The notes: a model not told the origin generated them from the sequence alone. Counted from the first letter of the stretch, positions 25,992 to 35,089 are shown. The stretch: DNA of 35,089 bases from Candidatus Butyricicoccus avicola (GCA_019119435.1 DWWZ01000154.1:68987-104075), one strand, 5' to 3'. Translations and numbers: made by a program.

Positions 25992-27419
25992 TCAAATCGA
26001 CTGATAGACCTCAACATATTTTTCGGCAGATTTCGTCCAGCTGAAGTCGGTCTCCATGCCGCCCTGGACCAGTTTTTTCCACGCCTTGGGGTTAAAGCGG
26101 TAGACCTCGCAGGCCTCACGGATGACGTGCAGCATGTCGTGCGCGTTGTAGCTGAAGAAGGTAAAGCCGTTGCCCGTGCCCTTGTAGTCGACAAAGGCCG
26201 TGACCGTGTCCTTGAGGCCGCCGGTCTCGCGGACGATCGGGATGGTGCCGTAGCGCAGGGCGATCATCTGCGCCAGGCCGCACGGCTCGGTCTTGGAGGG
26301 CATGAGGAACAGGTCGGCGCCGGCGTAGATCTTGTTGGCCAGCTCGCCCGAGAACAGGATGGACACCGAGATCTTGTCCGGATAACGGCGCTTGGCGTCG
26401 AGGAACATCTGCTCATAGCGCCAGTCGCCCTTGCCCAGGACGATCAGGCGGATGTCGTCCTGCAGGATGTCGTCCAGCACGGCCTCGACAAGATCCAGGC
26501 CCTTCTGGTCGGTCAGGCGGCCGATCATGCCGATGACCGGCGTGTCCGGGCCGCCCTCCAGGCCGCACAGCGACAGCAGGTCGGCCTTGTCGGCCTGCTT
26601 GCCCGCGAGGCGCGTCGGGGTATAGTGCTTTAGGATGGCCGGGTCGGTCGCCGGGTTGAAGGCCTCCATGTCGATGCCGTTCAAGATACCGTGCAGCTTA
26701 TAGCTGTTGTTGCGCAGGATGGAGTCCAGGCCGTGGCCGTAGTAGGGCGTCTGGATCTCCTCGGCATAGCTCGGGGACACGGTCGTGACCGCGCCCGACG
26801 CCAGGATGGCCGCCTTCATGAGGTTGACATCGCCGTCCATCTCCATAAAGCCCGAGCGGAAGTGGGCGTCGTCGATGCCCATGACGTACTCGAGCACGTC
26901 CCGGCCATAGCGGCCCTGGAAGGCGATATTGTGGATGGTGAAGACGGTCTTGATGCCGGCGTAGTCCGGCCGGCCGGCGAACATGAGGTTGTAGTAGACC
27001 GGGACGAGCGCGGTCTGCCAGTCGTTGCAGTGGATGACGTCGGGCTTCCAGTCGAGGTCGGGCAGGATCTCGAGCACGGCCTTACTAAAGTATGCGAACC
27101 TTTCGGCGTCGTCATACTCGCCATAGAGCTGGGTGCGGGCAAAATAGTACTCGTTGTCGATGAAGTAATAGGTGGCGCCGCCCTTGTCATAGCGGAAGAT
27201 GCCGCAGTACTGGTTGCGCCAGCCAAGCTGGACGTAGGCGTTTTTGACGTGGGTCATCTTGTCGCGGAAGTTCTGGCCGATGGCGCTGTACAGCGGGCAG
27301 AAGACGCGCACGTCATGCCCGGCCCGGGCCAGCGCCTCGGGCAGCGCGCCGGCCACGTCGCCAAGGCCGCCGGTCTTGATAAAGGGGGCGACCTCCGAGC
27401 TGACAAACATAATTTTCAT
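25992..27419 (-). CDS. glgA: glycogen synthase (ADP-glucose)
   Basis: MKIMFVSSEVAPFIKTGGLGDVAGALPEALARAGHDVRV; VFTIHNIAFQGRY; PSKTEPCGLAQMIALRYGTIPIVRETGGL. Confidence 0.97.
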   Translation of the reverse strand: MKIMFVSSEVAPFIKTGGLGDVAGALPEALARAGHDVRVFCPLYSAIGQNFRDKMTHVKNAYVQLGWRNQYCGIFRYDKGGATYYFIDNEYYFARTQLYGEYDDAERFAYFSKAVLEILPDLDWKPDVIHCNDWQTALVPVYYNLMFAGRPDYAGIKTVFTIHNIAFQGRYGRDVLEYVMGIDDAHFRSGFMEMDGDVNLMKAAILASGAVTTVSPSYAEEIQTPYYGHGLDSILRNNSYKLHGILNGIDMEAFNPATDPAILKHYTPTRLAGKQADKADLLSLCGLEGGPDTPVIGMIGRLTDQKGLDLVEAVLDDILQDDIRLIVLGKGDWRYEQMFLDAKRRYPDKISVSILFSGELANKIYAGADLFLMPSKTEPCGLAQMIALRYGTIPIVRETGGLKDTVTAFVDYKGTGNGFTFFSYNAHDMLHVIREACEVYRFNPKAWKKLVQGGMETDFSWTKSAEKYVEVYQSI

Positions 27420-27446
27420 AGCAGTATCCCCTCTCCAGAGAGTTCA

Positions 27447-27483
27447 AAAGCGGGAGCTTCCCTTTGTTGGACGCTCCCGCTTT
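27447..27483 (-). other. intercistronic stem-loop between glgD and glgA
   Basis: AAAGCGGGAGC ... GCTCCCGCTTT, 11-bp perfect stem. Confidence 0.75.
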
Positions 27484-27580
27484 GCAAACGGTATCAGAAA
27501 TAGAACATCCAGAACGCGTTCTGAAAGTTTGGTCCCATCCACGCGCGGCGGGGCACTCCCCCGCGGCGGCCGGCGCTTTT

Positions 27581-28708
27581 TTAGACGACCGAGCGCTTGG
27601 CGACGACGACCGGGTAGTTTTCGTGGCCCATCATGGTGCGGCCCTCGCGGATGGTGACGCCGCGGTCCAGCACCATGTGCGCCAGCGACGCGCCGGTCAG
27701 GATGCGGCCGTTCTCCATGATGATGGAATCCTTGATCTCGGCATCCTTCTCGACGAGCACGTCGCGGAACAGGATGGAGTTTGTGACCTTGCCCTCGATG
27801 TGGCAGCCGTCGGCGACGAGGCAGTCGCTGACCTCGGCCTGGTCGCCGTAGTAGGCGGGCGACTCGTCATAGATGCGGGTGAAGATCGGGCGGGTGCGCA
27901 GGAAGAGCTCGTCGCGGCAGTCCTTGTCCAGGATGTCCATGTTGGCCTGGAAGTAGTCCTTGGCGTCAAAGACTTTCATGTTGTACTCGTTGAATACGTA
28001 CGCGCCGATGTTGCTGTCGTTTAATGCGCGGGCGAGCAGCTCGCGCTCGAAGTGGATGCAGTTGTGGGTGACGCAGTCGGCGATGAGGTGGATGAGGTAC
28101 TGGCGGGACATGACGTACACGCCGAGGGCCGAGTACTTGCACTTGCCGTCGTTGTTGTCGCCCACGCGGATGTCCACGATCTCGCGCTTGCGGTTGAGCT
28201 CGCAGTAGGTGGTGTACGGGTTGTCGGCCGACTTCTTGGTGACGACCATGGTGATGTCGTTGCCGCCGGCCTCGTGCGCCTTGAGCACCTCGCGCAGGTC
28301 GATGTTGGCGATGAGGTCGCCGTCGGCCAGCACGACGTAGTCGGCGCGGGTCTTTTGCAGGTAGTCGATGGCGCCGGCCAGGGCGTCGATCTTGCCGCGG
28401 TATTCGCCCGTGACGAGCGGCGACGCCTTCTTGGAGAAGGAGTACGGCGGCAGCAGCGTAATGCCCCCGTTCTTACGGGACAGGTCCCAGTCCTTGCCCG
28501 TGCCGATGTGGTCGATGAGCGACTGGTACTTGTCCTTCATGAGCAGGCCGATGCGGAAGATGCCGGCGTTTGCCATGTTCGAGAGCATGAAGTCGACGAT
28601 GCGGTAACGGCCGCCAAAGGGGACCGCGGCCACCGTGCGGTGGTCGGTCAGCTCGCGCAGGTCGTTGTCGGTGTCAAAAGCGATGATAAGTCCTAAAACA
28701 TTTTTCAT
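27581..28708 (-). CDS. glgD: glucose-1-phosphate adenylyltransferase-like subunit GlgD
   Basis: MKNVLGLIIAFDTDNDLRELTDHRTVAAVPFGGRYRIVDFMLSNMANAGI; paired with glgC. Confidence 0.93.
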   Translation of the reverse strand: MKNVLGLIIAFDTDNDLRELTDHRTVAAVPFGGRYRIVDFMLSNMANAGIFRIGLLMKDKYQSLIDHIGTGKDWDLSRKNGGITLLPPYSFSKKASPLVTGEYRGKIDALAGAIDYLQKTRADYVVLADGDLIANIDLREVLKAHEAGGNDITMVVTKKSADNPYTTYCELNRKREIVDIRVGDNNDGKCKYSALGVYVMSRQYLIHLIADCVTHNCIHFERELLARALNDSNIGAYVFNEYNMKVFDAKDYFQANMDILDKDCRDELFLRTRPIFTRIYDESPAYYGDQAEVSDCLVADGCHIEGKVTNSILFRDVLVEKDAEIKDSIIMENGRILTGASLAHMVLDRGVTIREGRTMMGHENYPVVVAKRSVV

Positions 28709-28725
28709 GGTTTTTTATCCCCTCT

Positions 28726-29940
28726 TTACGATTCCTGGTCGGGCAGGTCCTCGCCCGCCATCTCCTTGGCGCCGAGCTTTGCGTTCTTGCCGATGCGCAC
28801 GCCGGACGCGACGACGGCGACGCCCCAGTCGTCGGCGGCGACTTCGCTCGGCGCGGCGCCGACCGAAGCGCCCGCGCAGATGTGCGCGTTCTCGGCGACG
28901 ATCGCATAGCGCACGGACGCGCCCTTCTCCACGACGGCGCCCGGCATGAGGATCGAGTACTCGACCTTGGCGCCCTTCTCGATGGTCACGTCCGAGAACA
29001 GGATGGACTCGGACACCTCGCCGTAGATCTCACAGCCCTCGGACACGAGCGAGTGGGTGACCTTGGACTGCTTGCTGGTGAAGTGCGGGGGTGCGCCGTT
29101 GTTGCGGCCGTAGATCTTCCAGGTGTCGTCCGAGAGGTTGAGGCCGGACTTGGGCGAGAGCAGGTCCATGTTGGCCTCCCACAGCGACTCGATCGTGCCG
29201 ACGTCCTTCCAGTAGCCCTCAAAGCGGTATGCCACCAGCTTTTCGTTGGCGTTGAGCATGGCCGGGATGATGTCCTTGCCGAAGTCGTTCGACGAGTTCG
29301 GGTTGTTCTCGTCGTCGATGAGGTACTGGCGCAGCTTCTTCCAGGTGAAGATGTAGATGCCCATGGAGGCCAGGGTGCTCTTGGGGTGCTTGGGCTTCTC
29401 CTCGAACTCGTAGATGGTGCCGTCCTCGTGGCAGTTCATGATGCCAAAGCGGGAGGCCTCGTCCATCGGCACGTCCATGACGGCGATGGTGGCGTCGGCG
29501 CCCATCTTCTTGTGATGCTGGAGCATCTTGTTGTAGTTCATCTTGTAGATATGGTCGCCGGACAGGATGAGCACGTAGTCCGGGTCATACTCCTCGATGA
29601 AGGCGATGTTCTGATAGATGGCGTTTGCCGTGCCCTTGTACCAGTCCGCGCCCTTGCCGCGCTGATAGGGCGGCAGGGTGTAGACGCCGCCGCGCATGCG
29701 GTCGAGGTCCCAGGTCTGGCCCGAGCCGATGTAGGCGTTGAGGGCATGGGGCTCATACTGCGTCAGCACGCCGACCGTATCGATGCCGGAGTTGACGCAG
29801 TTCGAGAGCGGGAAGTCGATGATCCGGTACTTGCCGCCAAAGGGGACGGCCGGCTTTGCGACCTTTGTGGTCAGGACATACAGTCTGCTGCCCTGGCCGC
29901 CGGCCAGCAGCATGGCAACGCATTCTTTTTTCCGATACAT
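28726..29940 (-). CDS. glgC: glucose-1-phosphate adenylyltransferase
   Basis: [82 protein letters not shown]. Confidence 0.96.
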   Translation of the reverse strand: MYRKKECVAMLLAGGQGSRLYVLTTKVAKPAVPFGGKYRIIDFPLSNCVNSGIDTVGVLTQYEPHALNAYIGSGQTWDLDRMRGGVYTLPPYQRGKGADWYKGTANAIYQNIAFIEEYDPDYVLILSGDHIYKMNYNKMLQHHKKMGADATIAVMDVPMDEASRFGIMNCHEDGTIYEFEEKPKHPKSTLASMGIYIFTWKKLRQYLIDDENNPNSSNDFGKDIIPAMLNANEKLVAYRFEGYWKDVGTIESLWEANMDLLSPKSGLNLSDDTWKIYGRNNGAPPHFTSKQSKVTHSLVSEGCEIYGEVSESILFSDVTIEKGAKVEYSILMPGAVVEKGASVRYAIVAENAHICAGASVGAAPSEVAADDWGVAVVASGVRIGKNAKLGAKEMAGEDLPDQES

Positions 29941-30048
29941 GATTACTCTCCGTTTCTCCTCACTTGTTGAAATATATCTCAGCCTGCGCCCCCTCCTTGT
30001 GCGCAGGGACGCGGCGGTAGTTCCCGCCGTGCGGCGGGAAGAACGGTC

Positions 30049-32142
30049 TTACTCTTCGGCCTTGGGCGCGCGCGTGCGGCGCGCGGCCTGGGTGCGGGGC
30101 TTTTCGCCCTTGCCCTTGTCGTTCTTGCGGCTGTCGGCCGTCTTGCTCTCGGCCTTGGCGGTCTTGCCGGCCGGGGTGGCCTTGGCGCGGCGCGCCACGC
30201 GCGGCTTGCCCTTGAGGTAGATGACCGACAGGGGCGCAATCTCGAGGTCGATGAGGTCGGCATAGCCGTGCATCTTGGCCGGCGTGAGCTTGCCGGTCTC
30301 CTCGTCGATGACCTTGGGCAGGACGGACGCGGCCGCCTTGGAGCGGACCTTGCCGTTCTTGACGCCCGAGCCGCCGAAGCGGACCTCGTCGGACGAGAAG
30401 ATCTCCTCATAGGTGCCGGGATAGGGCACGCCGATGCGGTAGCTCGGGTGATAGACCGGGGCGAAGTTGACCACGCAGATGAGGTCGGTGCCGTCCGAGG
30501 CGATGCGGCGGAAGGCGATCATGTTGTTGCGGTTGTCGTCGTGGGAGATCCACTCGAAGCCCTGCCAATCCATGTCGTTTTCCCACAGCTGCTTGTTGGC
30601 CAGGTACATGGCGTTGAGCGCCTTGACGTAGGTCTGCATCTGGCGGTGCGCTTCGTAGTCGAGCAGCATCCAGTCCAGGCCGCGGTTTTCGTTCCACTCG
30701 GCGAACTGGGCGAACTCGCCGCCCATAAACAGCATCTTCTTGCCCGGGTGGGCCATCATATAGCCATAGAGCGTCCGGAGCGACGCGAACTTATTTTCAT
30801 AGGGGGCGGGCATCTTGTCGATGAGCGACCGCTTGCCGTGCACGACCTCGTCGTGCGAGAGCGGCAGGATATAGTTTTCGGAGAACGCATACATGAACGA
30901 AAACGTGATCTTGTCATGCATGTCCTTGCGGAAGAACGGGTCGGCCGACATGTAGCACAGCATGTCGTTCATCCAGCCCATGTTCCACTTGAAGTTAAAG
31001 CCCAGGCCGCCGACCGCGCCCGGCTTTGTGACCATGGGCCAGGCGGTGGACTCCTCGGCGATCATCATAACGTCGGGGTGCTCGCTCAAGACCAGGTGGT
31101 TCAAAACGCGCAGGAAGTCGACTGCCTCGAGGTTCTCGCGCCCGCCGTAGATGTTGGGGCGCCATTCGCCCTGGCGGTTGTAGTCCAGGTAGAGCATGGA
31201 GGCGACCGCGTCCACGCGCAGGCCGTCGATGTGGAACTGCTCGATCCAGAACATGGCCGAGGAGAACAGCAGGTTGCGCACGGACACCTTGCCATAATCG
31301 AACACGCGCGTGCCCCACTCCTTGTGCTCCATCTTGAGCGGGTCGGAGTACTCATAGAGATAGGAGCCGTCGAACTCGACCAGGCCCTGCCCGTCCTTGG
31401 GGAAGTGCGCGGGCACCCAGTCCATGATGACGCCCAGGCCGGCCTCGTGGCACTTGTCCACAAAATACATGAGGTCGTGCGGCGTGCCATAGCGCGAGGT
31501 GGCGGCGAAGTAGCCGGTGACCTGATAGCCCCAGGAGCCGTCGAGCGGATGCTCGGTCAGGGGCATGCACTCGATGTGGGTGTAGCCCATCTCCTTGACA
31601 TAGGGAATGAGCTCGTCGGCCAGCTGCCGGTAGGAATAGAAGTTCCCGTCCTCATGGCGCTTCCACGAGCCCATGTGCACCTCATAGATATTGACGGGCG
31701 CGGTGTAGGGCAGGTGCTTGCCGCGCCAGTCCATCCAGCTGCCGTCGTGCCATTCGTAGCCGGCAAGATCGAAGGTCTTGGAGGCGTTGGCCGGCCGGGT
31801 CTCGGAGTGGAAAGCGTAGGGGTCGGCCTTGTCCAGGAACTGGCCGTCCTGCGTGTGGATCGAATACTTATACGAATCGTACTGCTTCACGCCGGGAATA
31901 AAGCACTCCCATATGCCTGTTTCATCCCGCTGCATGATATTCGCATTCCGACTCCAGCCGTTGAACTCGCCCATGACGGCGACCTCGACGGCGTTCGGCG
32001 CCAATACAGAAAAGTAATAACCTTCCTGTCCATCGCGGGTCTGCGGATGGGCGCCCATAAACTCGTAGGCGCGGCAGTCCCGGCCGGACTGAAACAAGGC
32101 GGCATGATCTTCTTTGGTTGTCATCCTTGTTTGCAAAGCCAT
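30049..32142 (-). CDS. glgB: 1,4-alpha-glucan branching enzyme with basic C-terminal tail
   Basis: PVNIYEVHMGSWKRHEDG, MDWVPAHFPKD, DGLRVDAVASMLYLDY, MIAEESTAWP, LSHDEVVHGKRSL. ATG at 32142 preferred (GAGGGAG RBS). Confidence 0.97.
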   Translation of the reverse strand: MALQTRMTTKEDHAALFQSGRDCRAYEFMGAHPQTRDGQEGYYFSVLAPNAVEVAVMGEFNGWSRNANIMQRDETGIWECFIPGVKQYDSYKYSIHTQDGQFLDKADPYAFHSETRPANASKTFDLAGYEWHDGSWMDWRGKHLPYTAPVNIYEVHMGSWKRHEDGNFYSYRQLADELIPYVKEMGYTHIECMPLTEHPLDGSWGYQVTGYFAATSRYGTPHDLMYFVDKCHEAGLGVIMDWVPAHFPKDGQGLVEFDGSYLYEYSDPLKMEHKEWGTRVFDYGKVSVRNLLFSSAMFWIEQFHIDGLRVDAVASMLYLDYNRQGEWRPNIYGGRENLEAVDFLRVLNHLVLSEHPDVMMIAEESTAWPMVTKPGAVGGLGFNFKWNMGWMNDMLCYMSADPFFRKDMHDKITFSFMYAFSENYILPLSHDEVVHGKRSLIDKMPAPYENKFASLRTLYGYMMAHPGKKMLFMGGEFAQFAEWNENRGLDWMLLDYEAHRQMQTYVKALNAMYLANKQLWENDMDWQGFEWISHDDNRNNMIAFRRIASDGTDLICVVNFAPVYHPSYRIGVPYPGTYEEIFSSDEVRFGGSGVKNGKVRSKAAASVLPKVIDEETGKLTPAKMHGYADLIDLEIAPLSVIYLKGKPRVARRAKATPAGKTAKAESKTADSRKNDKGKGEKPRTQAARRTRAPKAEE

Positions 32143-32264
32143 GCGTTCATCTCCCTCTAAAATGCGCAAATCCGCGCGTTTTCCTCAGTATTGCAGAACT
32201 TTCCTGTCGAACTTTGTCGTTTTTATACAGTTTCTCCAGGGGAAAAATCTGTTTTACTAGGTAT

Positions 32265-32293
32265 AGTATACAACCAGCGCAAAAAAAAGTCCA
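32265..32293 (-). promoter_or_regulatory. candidate promoter for glgB-glgC-glgD-glgA cluster
   Basis: Minus strand TGGACT (32293-32288), 17-nt spacer, TATACT (32270-32265). Confidence 0.6.
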
Positions 32294-32333
32294 GTGATAT
32301 TTCGCTTTTTATGCAAACACTGGACAATTTTTT
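32281..32333. terminator. stem-loop upstream of glgB with T-runs on both strands; not downstream of any plus-strand gene and lying just downstream of cinA stop
   Basis: GTCCAGTG-21 nt-CACTGGAC (32289-32325); T8 follows on the minus strand (cinA transcript) and AATTTTTT follows on the plus strand. Confidence 0.8.
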
Positions 32334-32357
32334 ATGAACTTTTTGCGCGCCTTTTGG

Positions 32358-33599
32358 TTAGACTGACTTTTCCGGCAGCATGCGGCGGATGAGGTCGAGC
32401 GCGGTCGACGCGGCCTGGTTGCGCACGCGGTCGCGGCCCAGGCTCGAGCGCATGCGGCGGGTCTCCACGGCGTCGCCGCGGCAGACGCTGATATAGACCA
32501 AACCGACCGGCTTTTCGTCGGTGCCGCCGCCCGGACCGGCCACGCCCGTGATACCGACGCCGAAGTCGGTGCCCATCAGACGGGCCACGCCGCGGGCCAT
32601 CTGTTCGGCCACCTCGGGCGAGACGGCGCCCTTGTCGGCGAGGGTCTGCTCGGAAACGCCGAGCACGTGCACCTTGACCTCGTTGGCGTACGAGCACACG
32701 CCGCCCTTATAGTAGTCGGACGCGCCGGGCAGGTCGGTGATGCGCTTGGACAGCAGGCCGCCCGTGCAGCTCTCGGCGACCGCGAGGGTCATGCCGCGCG
32801 CGCGCAGGCCGTCGCCCACCACCTGCTCAAGCGAATCGACGTCCACGCCGTAGACGCTGTCGCCCAGCATGGACACCACCTGCTCGACGACCGGCGCCAG
32901 CATGCGCTCGGCCTGCTCGGGGGTGTCGGCCTTGGCCGTGACGCGGGCGAAGCACTCGCTGGTCTTGGCGTAGGGCGCGATGGTCGGGTTGCGCATGGAG
33001 GCCATCATGTCGTGCAGGATGTCCTCCATGGCCGACTCGCCCAGGCCGAACACGCGCACGTTGTGCGAGACGATGCAGCCGCCGGCGAGCTTGTAGAGAT
33101 AGGGCATGGCGCGGTACTTGAACATGGGCTCGCACTCGCGCGGGGGGCCGGGCAGCATGATGACGTGGGTGCCGTCGGCCTCAAAGGCGCAGCCCGGCGC
33201 CGTGCCCCAGTCGTTTTGCAGCGGCACGCAGCCCTCGGGCAGCCAGGCCTGCTTTTCGTTGTTCGGGGTCATCTCGCGGCCGATGCCGTCAAAGAAGGCG
33301 CGGATGCGGTCCAGTGCCTCGGTGTTGAGGGCCATCCGCTTGCCGAACACCCGGGCCAGGGTCTCCTTGGTCAGGTCGTCCAGGGTGGGCCCGAGGCCGC
33401 CGGTGGTGATGATGATATCGGCGCGCTCCTTGGCCTCGCGGATAACGCGCTCGAGGCGCTGGGGGTTGTCGCCGACGACGGTCTGGTAATAGACGTCGAT
33501 GCCGAGCTCGGACAATCCCTGGGAAATAACCTGGGCGTCGGTGTTGACGATATCGCCGAGCAGGATCTCGGTGCCGACTGCGATCAGTTCTGCTTTCAT
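32358..33599 (-). CDS. cinA: CinA-family protein (MoCF-like plus C-terminal nicotinamide-nucleotide amidohydrolase domain)
   Basis: MKAELIAVGTEILLGDIVNTDAQVISQGLSELGIDVYYQTVVGDN; TTGGLGPTLDD; MLPGPPRECEPMF; AVAESCTGGLLSKRITDLPGASDYYKGG. Confidence 0.96.
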   Translation of the reverse strand: MKAELIAVGTEILLGDIVNTDAQVISQGLSELGIDVYYQTVVGDNPQRLERVIREAKERADIIITTGGLGPTLDDLTKETLARVFGKRMALNTEALDRIRAFFDGIGREMTPNNEKQAWLPEGCVPLQNDWGTAPGCAFEADGTHVIMLPGPPRECEPMFKYRAMPYLYKLAGGCIVSHNVRVFGLGESAMEDILHDMMASMRNPTIAPYAKTSECFARVTAKADTPEQAERMLAPVVEQVVSMLGDSVYGVDVDSLEQVVGDGLRARGMTLAVAESCTGGLLSKRITDLPGASDYYKGGVCSYANEVKVHVLGVSEQTLADKGAVSPEVAEQMARGVARLMGTDFGVGITGVAGPGGGTDEKPVGLVYISVCRGDAVETRRMRSSLGRDRVRNQAASTALDLIRRMLPEKSV

Positions 33600-33721
33600 A
33601 ATCTAGTCTTTTTCCTTCCTTCCGGCATAGGCCGGTATGGTACACGTTTACAATACCACGCCGGGAGATGCCGGTGCAATCAAGTTTTGGTAAAATTTTT
33701 GTAGCGGCAGGCGCCCGCGCC

Positions 33722-34888
33722 TCAGAGGATCACGCGCTCCGTGCCGGCGACCGCCTGGTCCACCAGCGCCTGCACGTCCAGATTCTTTTCGGCCTCCACG
33801 ATCTTGGCCATCTTGGGCTTGGTGTTCGGGTGCTTGGGCGTAAAGACCGTGCAGCAGTCCTCATACGGCAGGATCGAGGTCTCAAAGGTGTCGATCTTGC
33901 GCGCGATCTGCACGATCTCCTCCTTGTCCATGCCGATGACCGGCCGGAAGACCGGCAGCGTCTGGCACACCGCGTTCGTGACCGCCATGGCCGGCATGGT
34001 CTGGCTGGCCACCTGGCCCAGGCTCTCGCCCGTGATGAGGCCGCCGCACTCGTACTGGATGGCCAGCTTTTCGGCGATGCGCATCATGAAGCGGCGCATG
34101 ATAAGGGTGAAGAGCTCCTCGTGACACTTGTCGCGGATCTCCTCCTGGATCTTGGTGAACGGCACGACCAGGACGGGCATGCGGCCGCAGTAGGCGGTCA
34201 GCTTCCGGCCGAGGGCAAAGACCTTCTCCTTGGCCCGCTCGGAGGTGTAGGGATAGCTGAAAAAGTGCACGCCGACGAGCTCCAGGCCGCGCTTTGCCAT
34301 CATGTAGCCCGCGACCGGCGAGTCGATGCCGCCCGACAGCAGCAGGGCCGCGCGGCCGTTTGTGCCGACCGGCATGCCGCCCGCGCCCGGCACCGGGCCG
34401 GCGTGCACGAAGGCGTACTGGTCGCGGATCTCAAAGTGGATGGTCAGCTCGGGATGGTGCATGTCCGGCTTCATGTGCGGGTACTTCTCGGCCAGCTCGC
34501 CGCCCAGGTGCTGGGAGACCTGCACCGAGGTCATTGGGAAGCGCTTGTCGCCGCGCTTGGTCTCGACCTTGAACGAGCGCGCCTGCGCGATGCGCTCGGC
34601 CAGGTAGCTCTCGGCCATCTGCTGCATGCTCTCGAGCGTCTTGTCACACACAGCCGCGCGGCAGATGAGCGCGATGCCGAAGATCTTCTGCACGGCCTCC
34701 ATGACCGCGTCGCCGTCGGCCTCCGCGGGGATCTCGACGTAGATGACCGACTGGCGCATGGTCACGGCGCTGACGCCCAGGGGCTTCAGGCGGCGCTTGA
34801 TGTTGGCCAGCAGGCGGTCCTCAAATTTCTTGCGGTTTAGGCCCTTGAGCACGATCTCGCCGCACTTGAGCAGGAATACCTCTTTCAT
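33722..34888 (-). CDS. thiI: tRNA 4-thiouridine synthetase ThiI (no rhodanese domain apparent)
   Basis: MKEVFLLKCGEIVLKGLNRKKFEDRL; ALLLSGGIDSPVAGYMMAKRG PP-loop; GESLGQVASQT. Confidence 0.96.
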   Translation of the reverse strand: MKEVFLLKCGEIVLKGLNRKKFEDRLLANIKRRLKPLGVSAVTMRQSVIYVEIPAEADGDAVMEAVQKIFGIALICRAAVCDKTLESMQQMAESYLAERIAQARSFKVETKRGDKRFPMTSVQVSQHLGGELAEKYPHMKPDMHHPELTIHFEIRDQYAFVHAGPVPGAGGMPVGTNGRAALLLSGGIDSPVAGYMMAKRGLELVGVHFFSYPYTSERAKEKVFALGRKLTAYCGRMPVLVVPFTKIQEEIRDKCHEELFTLIMRRFMMRIAEKLAIQYECGGLITGESLGQVASQTMPAMAVTNAVCQTLPVFRPVIGMDKEEIVQIARKIDTFETSILPYEDCCTVFTPKHPNTKPKMAKIVEAEKNLDVQALVDQAVAGTERVIL

Positions 34889-34909
34889 CGATCTATCGTT
34901 TCCTTTCTG

Positions 34910-35089
34910 TTATCTTCGCAGCATGCGCGCGCCCGCCTCCAGGCCGGCGATCAGCGCATCCACATCCTCTTGGGTGTTAAACGGCGCGAACGAGACGCGC
35001 AGCGCGCTGTCGATGCGCTTTTTGTCCAGGCCCATGGCGCGCAGGACCGCGCTCTCCTTGCCCTTGGAGCAGGCCGAGCCGGCCGAGAC
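34910..35089 (-). CDS. cysteine desulfurase, C-terminal fragment (runs off window)
   Basis: Translates to VSAGSACSKGKESAVLRAMGLDKKRIDSALRVSFAPFNTQEDVDALIAGLEAGARMLRR*; SAGSACS is the catalytic Cys loop of NifS/IscS-like enzymes. Confidence 0.9.
   Translation of the reverse strand, partial: VSAGSACSKGKESAVLRAMGLDKKRIDSALRVSFAPFNTQEDVDALIAGLEAGARMLRR

Noticed and set aside
30268-32160. 630-aa plus-strand ORF
   Set aside because: Antisense shadow of glgB.
33600-33721. Candidate cinA promoter (TTGCAC-N18-TATTGT on the minus strand) and CCGGCATAGGCCGG repeat
   Set aside because: Matches are too weak to list as supported features.
33668-34840. 390-aa plus-strand ORF
   Set aside because: Antisense to thiI.

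Overview
GC-rich, gene-dense chromosomal segment that looks like a Clostridia / Oscillospiraceae-type Firmicute (my inference from gene content and synteny; no search was run). Most of the window is core genome. From left to right: 3' end of an Lsa-like ABC-F ATPase; obgE / rpmA / prp / rplU (minus); folD, lgt and a YmfF/YmfH-like M16 peptidase pair (minus); ylxM-ffh-rpsP-khpA-rimM-trmD (plus); a PfkB-family sugar kinase (plus); an isolated phage-type replisome-organizer-like gene (plus) with an internal pentanucleotide repeat array; a CsoR-family regulator and P1B-type metal ATPase with an operator-laden promoter (minus); a WalR-WalK-YycH-YycI-[MurA]-YycJ-RlmH cluster (minus); a NUDIX hydrolase and a complete glycogen cluster GH13-glgA-glgD-glgC-glgB (minus); cinA, thiI and the 3' end of a cysteine desulfurase (minus). 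Several consensus sigma-A-type promoters and intrinsic terminators can be read directly. The most unusual object is the replisome-organizer-like gene at 12528-13421. Its inter-domain linker is a run of about 18 degenerate 5-nt units (consensus GGTCA), so each unit gain or loss would change the reading frame. No CRISPR array, tRNA, rRNA, transposon or clear prophage module was found.
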